A stretch of DNA of 64,000 nucleotides from Amycolatopsis xylanica (GCF_900107045.1 NZ_FNON01000002.1:930001-994000); one strand, 5' to 3'. Shown: positions 35,468 to 44,374, numbered from the stretch's first letter. Notes: generated by a model not told the origin, from the letters alone. Made by a program: numbers and translations.

Positions 35468-36427
35468 ATGCGCAAACTCGTACTGCTCGGCCTCATGTCC
35501 TTGTTCGTCCTATCCGCGACGCCGGCGTACGCCACGGGCGGCTACTGGGTGGATCAGCTCGGACTGCGGCAGGCGTGGCAGCTGTCCAAGGGCGACGGCG
35601 TACGGGTGGGACTGATCGACACGGGCGTCACCAAGCAGTCCGAGCTTGTGAACGTGCTGCCCGGCGCGGACTTTCCCGATCTCGGTGCACCGCCTGGGGA
35701 TGCCATCGGGCACGGCACGACGATGGCGTTGCTGATCGCCGGGGTCGCGCCGAAGGCCGGGATACTGCCCGCCAAGCTGACCGGTGGGGCGGCGGACGCG
35801 GTCGCCGCCGTTCGGTGGGCCGTCGACAGCGGCGCCACCGTCGTCAACATCTCGCTCGGCGCCGCTCCCGGGGAAACCGATTACGACGAAGCGATCACTT
35901 ACGCGCGTGAGCATGATGTGGTCGTGGTCGCCGCCGCGGGCAACGCGCCGCGGGACACCAGGGTCACCAGCCCGGCCGATCGGCCTGGGGTGCTGGCCAT
36001 TTCGGCCGTCGACCGGACTGGTCAATTCAGTGCTGACGTGAGTGTTTCCGGTACTGAGGTCAGCTTCGCCGCGCCTGGTGTCGACATCACGACGGCGCGG
36101 ACGGGAGAGAAGGCGCCGACTTCCGGGACCAGTCAGGCGGCGGCGATCGTTTCCGGGGTGGTCGCGCTGGTGCGGTCGCGTTTTCCTGGCTTGACCGCCG
36201 GCCAGGTGACCGAGGTGCTCGCCAAGACGGCGAAGGACCTCGGTGCTCCTGGACGGGACCCCCTCTACGGTTTCGGGCTCGTCGACCCCGTCGCGGCGTT
36301 GAACGCGGACGTCGACGAGACGAACTGGCGGTCGATCGTGCTGTGGGTAAGTGCTGGGATTGTCTCGGCAGGACTAGGGATCTGGCTCAGTGGGCGCCTG
36401 CGTGGCAGGGGCAGAGTGAGACCGTGA
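35468..36427 (+). CDS. mycosin-like S8 (subtilisin) membrane protease
   Basis: This 319-residue secreted serine protease has a C-terminal anchor. A signal peptide (1-22) is followed directly by a compact subtilisin domain with D51 (LIDTG), H82 (GHGTTMA), oxyanion N159 (AAGNA) and S222 (SGTSQAAA). A membrane helix (about 290-310) and a basic tail (RLRGRGRVRP) follow. This is the layout of MycP proteases of type VII secretion, but it is shorter than typical and no EccB-E genes are nearby. ATG at 35468 follows GGAAAGACGT. It may process the neighbouring secreted paralogue. The 3' end overlaps the convergent amidohydrolase gene by 41 bp. Confidence 0.85.
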   Translation: MRKLVLLGLMSLFVLSATPAYATGGYWVDQLGLRQAWQLSKGDGVRVGLIDTGVTKQSELVNVLPGADFPDLGAPPGDAIGHGTTMALLIAGVAPKAGILPAKLTGGAADAVAAVRWAVDSGATVVNISLGAAPGETDYDEAITYAREHDVVVVAAAGNAPRDTRVTSPADRPGVLAISAVDRTGQFSADVSVSGTEVSFAAPGVDITTARTGEKAPTSGTSQAAAIVSGVVALVRSRFPGLTAGQVTEVLAKTAKDLGAPGRDPLYGFGLVDPVAALNADVDETNWRSIVLWVSAGIVSAGLGIWLSGRLRGRGRVRP

Positions 36428-37901
36428 CCGCGTCGGCGGGCATTGTGGCCGCTGCTTTTTCGACGTCGTCGAGCAGTTTTTGGCGGGCCGCCGGGTCGTA
36501 GTACTTGCCGCGCAAGGAGACCGAGTGGAGCTTGCGGGTGTTGGCGATGTCCGCGAGCGGGTCGGCGTCGAGCAGTACCAGGTCGGCGAGTTTGCCGGGC
36601 GCGATGGAACCTGAATCCCGTTCTGTGCCAAGGAATTTCGCGGGCTCGATGGTCGCGGACTGGAGTGCGGCCAAGGGGGACAGGCCCGCTGTCACGAGGT
36701 GCTGGAGTTCTTCGTGCAGCGCGAAACCGGGGTAGATCTCGCCGGTTCCGACATCCGTTCCGGCGAGGATCTGGACGCCGGCGCGGTGCATTTCGCCGAC
36801 CAGGCCGAGGCGGAGTTCCCAGAGTGCGGCCCATTCGGCGTCGGTTTGCGGGGTGCGGCCCTTGAGGTAGAACTCGCGCAGGACGAAATCGTTGAGGTCG
36901 AGCGCGGATTTCGGGAGGTATTTGCGCAGCGGGTCGTTTTCCGGGCGATAGGCGCTCGCGTGGTCGAGAACGTTGTGCAGCGCCAAGGTCGGCACCTGCC
37001 TGGCGCCGCGGGCGGCGAACTTCGCGAAGAGCGTGCGGGCCTTGACCGGGCTGTGCGTGTGGGCGGCCTCCCATTCGATGGGGTGCATCGCCGTGAACCA
37101 GCTGTTGTAGTCGCCGTCGCGGAAATCGAGGTCGCGCAGGCGTTCGACCAGCTCGGCCTCCTTGCGGGAAGTGCCGTAGAAGGTCCAGAAAAGGTGCTCG
37201 AAACTGCGCTGGCCGAGGTCGACCGCGGTTTCGATCGGCACGCTGTCCGGGCAGTGGCCGAGGAAGGGCAGGCCGAGCTTGCGTGATTCGTCGGCGATCG
37301 CGTTCAGCGACACCGGCGAGACGCGGGTGTAGACCTTGATGAATTCGGCGCCTTCGGATTTGGCCTGGCGGACCGCGGCACGGGCGTCGGCGTCGCCGGA
37401 AACCTTGACGATGTTGGCGAAATTGGGGTCCCACAACGATGGGATGCCGTCGATGATCCGGCTGCCGAGCACCCAGCGCGGGCCGAGCAGCGTGCCTGCC
37501 TCGACGCGGCGCCGCATTTCGAAATGGCGCGGCTCGGTGCTCATGTCGCGGATGGTGGTGACGCCGTTCGCCACGTGCAGCGGCAGGTCGATGACGTCGG
37601 CGCCGGTGTGGACGTGGAGGTCGCAGAGTCCCGGCAGGAGGAACTTGCCGGGCAGATCATGGATCAGCACGCCGGGCGGGACCCGGATGTCCTGGCTGCG
37701 GCCGACGGCGACGATCCGGTCGCCGATGACCACCACGGTCATGTCCGGCCGCAGCCGTCCGCTGATCACGTCGACGACCGTGACGTGCCGGAACGCGTAT
37801 CCGATCTCGACATCGGCCGCCGCCGGTTTCGCGACCGCGACCGCCACCCCCGCCGCGATTCCGCCTGACAACGCACTACGCCTTGAGATTCCCCTAGTCA
37901 T
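36387..37901 (-). CDS. Tat-exported amidohydrolase
   Basis: This 504-residue metal-dependent hydrolase of the imidazolonepropionase/prolidase-like amidohydrolase group has a Tat signal (ISRRSALSGG) ending near AAAD. Metal ligands are seen in CDLHVHTGADV, the Lys of FIKVYTRV, His in FLGHCPD, and Asp in LAGTDVGTG. The family's C-terminal signature SIAPGKLADLVLLDADPL is intact. It may hydrolyse peptides or cyclic amides outside the membrane; the substrate is unknown. ATG at 37901 is preceded by AGGA. It follows the Gfo/Idh gene on the same strand with a 60-bp gap. Its last 41 bp overlap the mycosin-like gene on the other strand. Confidence 0.87.
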   Translation of the reverse strand: MTRGISRRSALSGGIAAGVAVAVAKPAAADVEIGYAFRHVTVVDVISGRLRPDMTVVVIGDRIVAVGRSQDIRVPPGVLIHDLPGKFLLPGLCDLHVHTGADVIDLPLHVANGVTTIRDMSTEPRHFEMRRRVEAGTLLGPRWVLGSRIIDGIPSLWDPNFANIVKVSGDADARAAVRQAKSEGAEFIKVYTRVSPVSLNAIADESRKLGLPFLGHCPDSVPIETAVDLGQRSFEHLFWTFYGTSRKEAELVERLRDLDFRDGDYNSWFTAMHPIEWEAAHTHSPVKARTLFAKFAARGARQVPTLALHNVLDHASAYRPENDPLRKYLPKSALDLNDFVLREFYLKGRTPQTDAEWAALWELRLGLVGEMHRAGVQILAGTDVGTGEIYPGFALHEELQHLVTAGLSPLAALQSATIEPAKFLGTERDSGSIAPGKLADLVLLDADPLADIANTRKLHSVSLRGKYYDPAARQKLLDDVEKAAATMPADAVTVSLCPCHAGAH

Positions 37902-37961
37902 GGAAGGAATCCTGCCCGTGCCCGGCGGTGCGGTCACTCCGCGAACCGGCTGGTTGTCACC

Positions 37962-39005
37962 TCAGATCGTGACGACGCGGCCTTCCTTCGCCGACAGCTG
38001 CGCCGCCTCGATGACCCGCAACGCCTCGACGGCGCTCGCCGGGTCGACCGGGAACTCGCCGTTCCCGGTCAGCGCGGCACGGACCTGCGCGTAAAAGTCT
38101 TCGTAGCGACCGGTTTCGGTCGGCACACGCTCGACCTCGGCGCCGACACCGAGCAGGCCGGCGTCGGACTCGGGCTCGACGCCCCAGCCGTCGTCGCCGG
38201 GGCGCAGGCCGTCCTTGATCTGGGGTTCCTGCACGTCCAGGCCGAACTTGGTGAACGTGGCCTGCTTGCCCATCAGGCGGAAGCGCGGGTTGAGGGTGCC
38301 CGCCCACGCGGTGGCCCACAGGTGCGAGCGGACGCCGCTCGCGTGGTGCAGCGCGACGAACGCGTCGTCGTCGACCGCGCCGCCGTCACGGCGGATGTCG
38401 ATCTCGGCGTAGACCTGAGTGACCGGGCCGAACAACTGCAGCGCCTGGTCGACGATGTGCGCGCCGAGGTCATAGAAGAGGCCACCGGCTTCGGCCGGGT
38501 CGCCGAGCTGACGCCAGTTGTCGCGGGGAGTCGGCACCCAGCGGTCATACCGGGACTCGAAGCGGACGATCTCGCCGAGCTTGCCGGAGTCGATGACCTT
38601 GCGGACCGTCAGGAAGTCCGAGTCGAGACGGCGGTTCTGGAAGACGGTGAGCCCGACGCCCGCCTTCGTCGCGGCCTCGAGCACCGAAGCCGCCTCGGCC
38701 GCGGTACGCGCGAACGGCTTGTCGACGACCACGGGCACGCCGTGCTCGATCGCCTTGAGCGCGAGTTCGGCGTGGGTGCGGTTGGGCGTCGTGACGACCA
38801 CGAAGTCCAGGTCGAGCGCGAACAGCGCGTCGGCGTCCGGGACGACCGTGGCGTCCGGGTAGTCGGACTGGGCCTGCGCGGCGCGCTCCGGGTTGCCGGT
38901 GACGATCGCCGCGACGGTCAGACCAGGCGTCGAGTCGATGAGCGGGGCGTGGAAGACGCGCCCGCCGATGCCGTAACCGAGGATTCCCGCTCGCAAGTCA
39001 GCCAT
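37962..39005 (-). CDS. Gfo/Idh/MocA-family oxidoreductase
   Basis: This NAD(P)-dependent sugar or inositol dehydrogenase-type enzyme is about 347 aa. It has an N-terminal Rossmann fold (ILGYGIGGRVFHAPLI), the family motif (VVVDKPFARTAAEA) with the conserved KP, and a C-terminal alpha/beta substrate domain with LFYDLGAHIVDQAL. That motif carries the usual catalytic Asp and His. ATG at 39005 gives the standard start; TTG at 39020 is in frame. It is divergent from a ROK regulator gene, with a symmetrical operator that overlaps its start region, so repression by the ROK protein in response to a sugar is likely. Confidence 0.9.
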   Translation of the reverse strand: MADLRAGILGYGIGGRVFHAPLIDSTPGLTVAAIVTGNPERAAQAQSDYPDATVVPDADALFALDLDFVVVTTPNRTHAELALKAIEHGVPVVVDKPFARTAAEAASVLEAATKAGVGLTVFQNRRLDSDFLTVRKVIDSGKLGEIVRFESRYDRWVPTPRDNWRQLGDPAEAGGLFYDLGAHIVDQALQLFGPVTQVYAEIDIRRDGGAVDDDAFVALHHASGVRSHLWATAWAGTLNPRFRLMGKQATFTKFGLDVQEPQIKDGLRPGDDGWGVEPESDAGLLGVGAEVERVPTETGRYEDFYAQVRAALTGNGEFPVDPASAVEALRVIEAAQLSAKEGRVVTI

Positions 39006-39011
39006 GCCTCT

Positions 39012-39034
39012 ATTAAACAACAGTGTTGCGTAAT
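39012..39034. promoter_or_regulatory. ROK regulator operator candidate
   Basis: A symmetrical 23-bp site runs ATTA, two bases, CAACA, one central base, TGTTG, two bases, TAAT. Every paired position is complementary apart from the two AA/CG spacers. It lies between the divergent oxidoreductase and ROK genes, seven bases from the oxidoreductase ATG. Confidence 0.75.
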
Positions 39035-39059
39035 TCGCCAGGCATGCGACGATCCTTAC

Positions 39060-40130
39060 GTGACAGACACCGGGGTGAACCTCCGCGGCCTACGCCAGCA
39101 CAACCGCGCGCTGCTGCTCACCGAGATCCGGCGCGCGGGCGGGCTGAGCCGGGTCGAACTCGCCGCGCGCAGCGGGCTCACCCAGCAGGCGGTCTCGAAA
39201 ATCGTGCCCGAGCTGCTGGAAGCCGGTCTGCTCGACGAGCAGCGCCAGCCCGCGACCGGTGTCGGCAAGCCACGCACGCGGCTCGCCATCCGGCCGGACG
39301 CCCGGTACGCGCTCGGCGTGCAGCTCGACCGCGACGAGATGCAGGTCGTGCTCGTCGACCTGCTCGGCGACGAGGTCGCCGAGACCACCTCGCCGCTGCC
39401 GACCGGGTTCGGTCCCGAGGAGGCGATCGCGGCCATCACCGCGGGCGCGCGCCGGGTGTCCGCCGGACTCGACCGGGCGAAGCTGCTCGGCATGGGTGTC
39501 GGCGCGCTGGGCCCGCTCGACCACCGAACCGGCATCGTCCACCACGCGACCAACATGCCCGGTTGGCGCAAGGTCAGGCTGCGGGACCAGCTCGCCGAGA
39601 GCGTCGGGCTGCCGGTGATCGTCGACAAGGACACCAACGCCGCCGCGCTGGCGCACCAGTGGAGTGCGCGCGCCCCGGAGCCCGCGACGGCCGTGGTGCT
39701 GGTCGGCACCGGCATCGGCGTCGGGCTCCTCATCGACGGCAAGCTCTACCGCGGCCCGCGCACCAACGCGGGCGAGTTCGGGCACACCACGCTCGCCTAC
39801 GACGGCCCACGCTGTCCGTGCGGCAGGCGCGGCTGCGTCGAAGTGCTGCACAACCAGGCGGGCAGCCAGGAGGAGGCCGCCGGTCTGCTCGGCATCGGCC
39901 TCGCCGACCTGGTCCAGGTGCTCGACCTGGAGCGCATCGTGCTGGCCGGGCGCGCGGTCCAGGCCGCGCCGGAGGTGTACGCGGCGGCCGTCGCAGCCAA
40001 GCTCGAGGAGCTGCTCCCGCTGCCGAACTGGCAGCGCACCCGGCTCGACGTGAGCATGCTCGGCGAGGACATCGTGGCCGTCGGGGCCGCCGCGGAGGTG
40101 CTGGACCGGTTCTACGCCGACCCTAAATGA
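39060..40130 (+). CDS. ROK-family transcriptional regulator
   Basis: This 356-residue sugar-responsive regulator has an N-terminal winged helix (about 10-65: RQHNRALLLTEIRRAGGLSRVELAARSGLTQQAVSKIV, broken here at helix boundaries). The ROK sugar-kinase-like domain has VDKDTNAAALA and GTGIGVGLLIDGKLYRG. The zinc-binding motif is GHT then CPCGRRGCVE. The ATP-binding residues of true kinases are not obvious, as in NagC-type regulators. GTG at 39060 is used. It probably represses the divergent Gfo/Idh-amidohydrolase unit through the ATTA/CAACA operator. The inducer is unknown, probably a sugar or amino sugar. Confidence 0.9.
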   Translation: MTDTGVNLRGLRQHNRALLLTEIRRAGGLSRVELAARSGLTQQAVSKIVPELLEAGLLDEQRQPATGVGKPRTRLAIRPDARYALGVQLDRDEMQVVLVDLLGDEVAETTSPLPTGFGPEEAIAAITAGARRVSAGLDRAKLLGMGVGALGPLDHRTGIVHHATNMPGWRKVRLRDQLAESVGLPVIVDKDTNAAALAHQWSARAPEPATAVVLVGTGIGVGLLIDGKLYRGPRTNAGEFGHTTLAYDGPRCPCGRRGCVEVLHNQAGSQEEAAGLLGIGLADLVQVLDLERIVLAGRAVQAAPEVYAAAVAAKLEELLPLPNWQRTRLDVSMLGEDIVAVGAAAEVLDRFYADPK

Positions 40131-40165
40131 CGGCCCGTTCACCCCGTTGCCGATAGCATCCGCGC

Positions 40166-41683
40166 GTGCCAGACGATCAGACCACCGCGCCGGAGACGGG
40201 GGTGCCGCTCTCGCTCGGTCTCGACGAGCGGGTGGCGCCGAGCCGCACCGATCCGCTCGCGGCGGCGGCGACGAGACCGCTCGGCGGACCGCTCGGTGAC
40301 CACGCCGCCATCGGCAGGCACTGGTTCTGGTCCCCGCAGCGTGTCGGGCTGCTGCTCGCCGTGCTGGCGCTGGTCGCGAGCTGGTTCGGCAAGTCGGCGT
40401 GCATCCAGTCCTACACCGACAGCGATGGCCACGCCGCGCTCGACTGGCGAGCGGGCCGCCCGTACGTCGCGATGTGCTACTCCGACCTCGTCCCGCTCTA
40501 CACGGCCGAGAAGCTCAACCAGCCGGGCACGTTCCCGTACGCGACCTCGTGGAACGACGACACAGGCACGCAGGTCAGGTACATGGAGTACCCGGTGGTC
40601 ACCGGGCTTTTCCAGTGGATCAACGCGAAGCTGACCGCGGGCATCCTCGCCATGTTCCCTGGCTCGCTGCCGGTGGCCATCTACTTCAACCTCTCGGCGT
40701 TGTGGCTGAGCCTGTTCTGGCTGCTGGCCGTCTGGGCGACCGGCCGATCCAACCGGCGACGGCCGTGGGACGCGGCGCTCGTCGCGATCTCGCCGCTGAT
40801 GCTGGTGCACGCGTTCACGAACTTCGACACGATCGGCGCCGGGCTCACCGCGGCGGGCATCCTCGCGTGGGCGCGGAAGAAACCGGTGGCGGCCGGCGTG
40901 CTGCTCGGGCTGGCCGCGGCGGCGAAGCTCTATCCGCTGCTGCTGCTCGGACCGCTTTTCGTGCTGTGCCTGCGCGCGGGGAAGACCCGCGCGTGGCTGG
41001 TCACCGCGACGGCGACCGCGGCCACCTGGCTGGTGGTCAACGCGCCGTTCGCGCTGTTCACGCGCGACGGCTGGCAGGAGTTCTTCCGGCTCAGCGTGCT
41101 GCGGCCGATGGACCCCGACTCGATCTACAACGTGATCGCGTACCTCACCGGCTGGCACGGTTTCGACGGCATCCTCGCGAAGGGTGAGACGCCGAACGTC
41201 CTCAACGTGGTCATCGTCGTGGTGTTCATGGCGTGCTGCGCCGGCATCACGTACATGACGCTGACCGCGCCGCGACGGCCGCGCGTCGGGCAGCTGTTCT
41301 TCCTGGTGGTGGCCGCTTTCCTGCTCACCGGCAAGGTGTGGAACCCGCAGTACTCGCTCTGGCTGGTGCCGCTGGCCGTGCTCGCGATCCCGCGCTGGCG
41401 GCCGCTGCTCGCCTGGATGGTGCTCGACGCGCTCGTCTGGGCGCCGCGGATGTTCTATTACCTCGGCGCCGACAACAAGGGCCTGCCCGAGAGCTGGTTC
41501 CTGGGCACGGTCATGGTCCGCGACCTGGCGTTGATCGGGCTCTGCGTGCTGGTCGTCCGCGAGATCTACCGGCCGTCGACCGACCTCGTCCGGCTGCACG
41601 GCGACGACGACCCCGCCGGGGGCTTCCTCGACGGCGCCCCCGACAAGTTCGTCGTGCCGTCACGCCGCGAGGCGCTCGCGTAG
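40166..41683 (+). CDS. GT87-family (DUF2029) mannosyltransferase-like membrane protein (Rv0051-like)
   Basis: This 505-residue multi-pass membrane glycosyltransferase of the GT87/PimE-like type uses polyprenyl-phosphate sugars on the outer membrane face. A cytoplasmic N-terminal region (about 60) precedes the first helix. The first outer loop carries acidic residues (TDSDGHAALDW and MCYSDLVPLY), typical GT-C catalytic positions. About ten further helices follow, with GKVWNPQYSLWLVPLAV near the C-terminus. GTG at 40166 is used. In M. tuberculosis Rv0051 directly follows ponA1; here 13.6 kb separates the two. The 3' end overlaps the convergent endonuclease IV gene by 24 bp. Confidence 0.87.
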   Translation: MPDDQTTAPETGVPLSLGLDERVAPSRTDPLAAAATRPLGGPLGDHAAIGRHWFWSPQRVGLLLAVLALVASWFGKSACIQSYTDSDGHAALDWRAGRPYVAMCYSDLVPLYTAEKLNQPGTFPYATSWNDDTGTQVRYMEYPVVTGLFQWINAKLTAGILAMFPGSLPVAIYFNLSALWLSLFWLLAVWATGRSNRRRPWDAALVAISPLMLVHAFTNFDTIGAGLTAAGILAWARKKPVAAGVLLGLAAAAKLYPLLLLGPLFVLCLRAGKTRAWLVTATATAATWLVVNAPFALFTRDGWQEFFRLSVLRPMDPDSIYNVIAYLTGWHGFDGILAKGETPNVLNVVIVVVFMACCAGITYMTLTAPRRPRVGQLFFLVVAAFLLTGKVWNPQYSLWLVPLAVLAIPRWRPLLAWMVLDALVWAPRMFYYLGADNKGLPESWFLGTVMVRDLALIGLCVLVVREIYRPSTDLVRLHGDDDPAGGFLDGAPDKFVVPSRREALA

Positions 41684-42436
41684 GTAGGCGACGTCGGCGG
41701 CCTGGCCGTCGGCCGGTGTCTCCACGATCACCGGGCAGCCCGCCTCGGCGGCGACACCGGCGAGGACCTCCGGGTCGATCGTGCCCTCACCGTTGATGAC
41801 ATTGGCGTGGCGGTCGCGCGCGGAGTTGAACTCGTCGCGCGAGTTGTTGAGGTGCACCAGGTCGATCCGGCCGGTGATGGACTTGACCTTCTCGACGGCC
41901 TTCTCCAGGTCCCAGCCCGCGGCGAAGGCGTGGCAGGTGTCGAGGCAGAAACCGGCGCCGAACTCGCCGACCTGGTCCCAGAGCCTGGCGATGGTGTCGA
42001 GGTCGCGGGTCATCGCGTTGTCGCCGCCCGCGGTGTTCTCGATCAGGATCGGCACCGCGAAGCCACCGTCTTTCGCCTGCCGCTCGAACAGCTTGCGCCA
42101 GTTCTCCAGGCCCTGCTGGGGATCTTCGTCCTTGCGCACGTGCCCGCCGTGCACGATCAGGCCACGCGCGCCGACCAGCTTCGCGCCGTCCGCGTGCTGC
42201 TGGACGTTCTTGCGCGAGGGAATGCGGATGCGGTTGTTCAGCGAAGCCACGTTGATCAGGTACGGCGAGTGGATGAACACCGCGAGCCCCGACGCGGCGA
42301 TCTCCTCGGCGGCGGGATGCGGCTTCGGCGCCCTCCAGCCCTGCGGATCGCTCAGGAAGAACTGCACGGCGTCGCCGCCACGCGCCTGAGCGGTGGTGAC
42401 CGGATCGTCTTCGTGAACGTGGACCCCAATCTGCAT
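41660..42436 (-). CDS. nfo: deoxyribonuclease IV (endonuclease IV)
   Basis: This 258-residue apurinic/apyrimidinic endonuclease acts in base excision repair. The TIM barrel starts with QIGVHVHEDDP and continues with the zinc-binding elements seen in family members: HSPYLINVAS, IVHGGHV, ILIENTAGG, FCLDTCHAFAAG, VHLNNSRDEF, DRHANVINGEGTI and IVETP. Each supplies an expected His, Glu or Asp ligand. ATG at 42436 has only a weak GGTGGG upstream. It overlaps the GT87 gene at the 3' end by 24 bp, with no terminator between. Confidence 0.92.
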   Translation of the reverse strand: MQIGVHVHEDDPVTTAQARGGDAVQFFLSDPQGWRAPKPHPAAEEIAASGLAVFIHSPYLINVASLNNRIRIPSRKNVQQHADGAKLVGARGLIVHGGHVRKDEDPQQGLENWRKLFERQAKDGGFAVPILIENTAGGDNAMTRDLDTIARLWDQVGEFGAGFCLDTCHAFAAGWDLEKAVEKVKSITGRIDLVHLNNSRDEFNSARDRHANVINGEGTIDPEVLAGVAAEAGCPVIVETPADGQAADVAYLRERLAA

Positions 42437-42573
42437 GCGCCCACCGTACAAGGACCCCCTCGGCGAGGTGATGGTTACGCTAGTGGGGTAGTTTGTGCGC
42501 GTTCCGTGATCATTCTTAGGCCGAATGCAGTCAGCCGCTTGGACCAAGCGGCCCAATGGCAAAGGAAGACGCG

Positions 42574-43359
42574 ATGCGCAACGCACCTCGGTTCACCGCA
42601 CTGGGTTTGGTGTTCAGTGCTTCACTGGCGTTCCCGCTGACGGCGGCCGCGGACGAAACCCTCTCCGGCAGCTGCGCCACGACACTCCAAGGCGCCCGTG
42701 CGAACGGCCTCGTCCTCGACGCCGGCGCCCCGCTCAACCTCCCGGGCAAGCTGACGATCGCGCTCGACTCGCAGGCCACCGCGCGCCAGGAGCAGGCCTT
42801 GCTCTCGCTCCCGGTCGGCGACACCGTCCGCGCGCTGGGCATCGGCAACTCACCCCAGGTGCGCGGGCTGTGCACGGGCGCCCAGAACGCGGTCAACGCC
42901 GTCGGCGACACCACCCAGGGTGTGCTCGGCGGTGCCCAGCCCAAGCCGGGCAAGCCCGGGCCCGCGCCCGCCCCGGTCCCGCACGAGCCGGGCAAGCCGG
43001 AGCCGAAGCCGTCGGACCCCGGCGCCGAGACGCCGTCCACCGAGATCAACCCGGTCGTGCCGATCGACGGCGGCGGGCCGGGCGCGGTGGTCATCCCCGG
43101 GTTCTTCCTCAACCCGTACCCGCTGCCCGCCGACTTCAGCTCGGCCGCGCCGGTGATCGCGCTGGACGTGCCGTCCGGCAAGGCGCCGAGCCTGAGCGTC
43201 GACGACTACCCGGTGGTCGTCGCGGACCGGTCCGGTACCGCGCAAGCGCTGGTCGCCCCGCAGGCCCCGGCCCGGCTGCCGCTGTTGCTCGCCGTGCTCG
43301 CGGTTTCAGTCGTCGCCGCCGGTCTTCTACGCGCCTGGATGTACCGCAAGACCAGCTAG
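42574..43359 (+). CDS. secreted single-pass surface protein, tandem paralogue 1
   Basis: This 261-residue type I membrane protein of an unnamed family has a signal peptide (1-26, ending TAAA). A small ectodomain has two Cys (GSCATTL and GLCTGAQ), and a Pro/Lys/Gly-rich linker follows (about 125-165). A membrane helix near 235-253 precedes the short basic tail RAWMYRKTS. ATG at 42574 is preceded by AAGGAAG. It heads a run of three similar genes (with 43475 and 44460) directly upstream of the rpsF operon. The shared features are the signal, Cys pair, low-complexity linker and end. Function is unknown; a surface spacer or receptor role is a guess. Confidence 0.75.
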   Translation: MRNAPRFTALGLVFSASLAFPLTAAADETLSGSCATTLQGARANGLVLDAGAPLNLPGKLTIALDSQATARQEQALLSLPVGDTVRALGIGNSPQVRGLCTGAQNAVNAVGDTTQGVLGGAQPKPGKPGPAPAPVPHEPGKPEPKPSDPGAETPSTEINPVVPIDGGGPGAVVIPGFFLNPYPLPADFSSAAPVIALDVPSGKAPSLSVDDYPVVVADRSGTAQALVAPQAPARLPLLLAVLAVSVVAAGLLRAWMYRKTS

Positions 43360-43474
43360 GTCACCCGGCGTAACACCGTTCCACCCGAATGCCGAGCTTT
43401 TTTCACTGGGCGGGCGTCACTGCTGTCCGTTAGCGTCGTTATCCCAGCAACAACGGCGATTGGGGTCAGCTGGC

Positions 43475-44374
43475 ATGCGGTATCCGACACGCAGAGCGAC
43501 GGCGATCGGTGCGACGGCTTTCGTCCTCGCGGGTTCCGCCGTGCTCGGCGCGCCCGGAACCGCTTCGGCCGAGACCAAGACGGTGCCCTGCGGCTCGACC
43601 ATCACCGCCAAACCCGGTGACCACGTGGTCGCGACCACGCCACTGCTCGGGATCCCGCTGGACCTCGGGTTCGTCGGCCAGGCGTCCCAGATACTGACCG
43701 GCACCATCAACGCGGTGCTCGGCACGGTCTGCAAGGTCACCGTGACCGTGGTCAACACGGTCGTCTCACCGATACCCGTGGTCGGCCCGCCCGCCGCAGA
43801 CGCCATCAACCAGGGCGTCTCGGACGGCACGAACAAACTCACCGACACGGTCAACAAGGTCGGCGGCGTCGGCCAGGCCCCGCAGAACCCCGGCGCGCCC
43901 GGGAACCCGCAGACACCCGGCGGGGACACCCCAGGGGCGCCAGGCGCTCCGGCGGGCGGACCCGCTCCCGGCATGACGATCCCCGACGCGAACAGCCCGG
44001 TGATCGGTGGCGGCGGTGCGCCCGAGTTCGGCGGACTGCCCGGCAACTTCTTCACCCCGACCGGCTGGGCCGCGATGCGCGACTACGGCGGCATCCCGGT
44101 GGCGGGCGCAGGCGCCTTCTCACCTTCACCCGCTTTGCGCTACGGCAACCAGATCCCGGGATACGCCCCGCAGTTCGGACTGCTCGGCTCGGACGGCAAG
44201 AAGAATTCGGGTGCCGGTATCCAGAATGCGGGACAGGCCGAGGCGCTGCCGTACTCCGGCGAATCGTCCGGCGAACCGGGTCTACCAGTGCTTATCGCCG
44301 TATTGGCACTCTCCGGAGTCAGTGCCTGGCTCGTTCGGACCTGGGTACTCCGCCGAATGGCCGCTACTGTTTAG
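43475..44374 (+). CDS. secreted single-pass surface protein, tandem paralogue 2
   Basis: This 299-residue member of the same family has a signal peptide (1-32, ending TASA) and an ectodomain with two Cys (VPCGSTI and GTVCKVT). A Pro/Gly-rich linker (about 130-175) follows. A juxtamembrane segment holds DYGGIPVAG, PGYAPQFGLLG and IQNAGQAEALP. The membrane helix has LPVLIAVLALSGV, and the tail is VRTWVLRRMAATV. The juxtamembrane motifs recur in paralogue 3 but are lost in paralogue 1. ATG at 43475 is preferred to the in-frame TTG at 43460. No catalytic motif is visible. Confidence 0.75.
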   Translation: MRYPTRRATAIGATAFVLAGSAVLGAPGTASAETKTVPCGSTITAKPGDHVVATTPLLGIPLDLGFVGQASQILTGTINAVLGTVCKVTVTVVNTVVSPIPVVGPPAADAINQGVSDGTNKLTDTVNKVGGVGQAPQNPGAPGNPQTPGGDTPGAPGAPAGGPAPGMTIPDANSPVIGGGGAPEFGGLPGNFFTPTGWAAMRDYGGIPVAGAGAFSPSPALRYGNQIPGYAPQFGLLGSDGKKNSGAGIQNAGQAEALPYSGESSGEPGLPVLIAVLALSGVSAWLVRTWVLRRMAATV

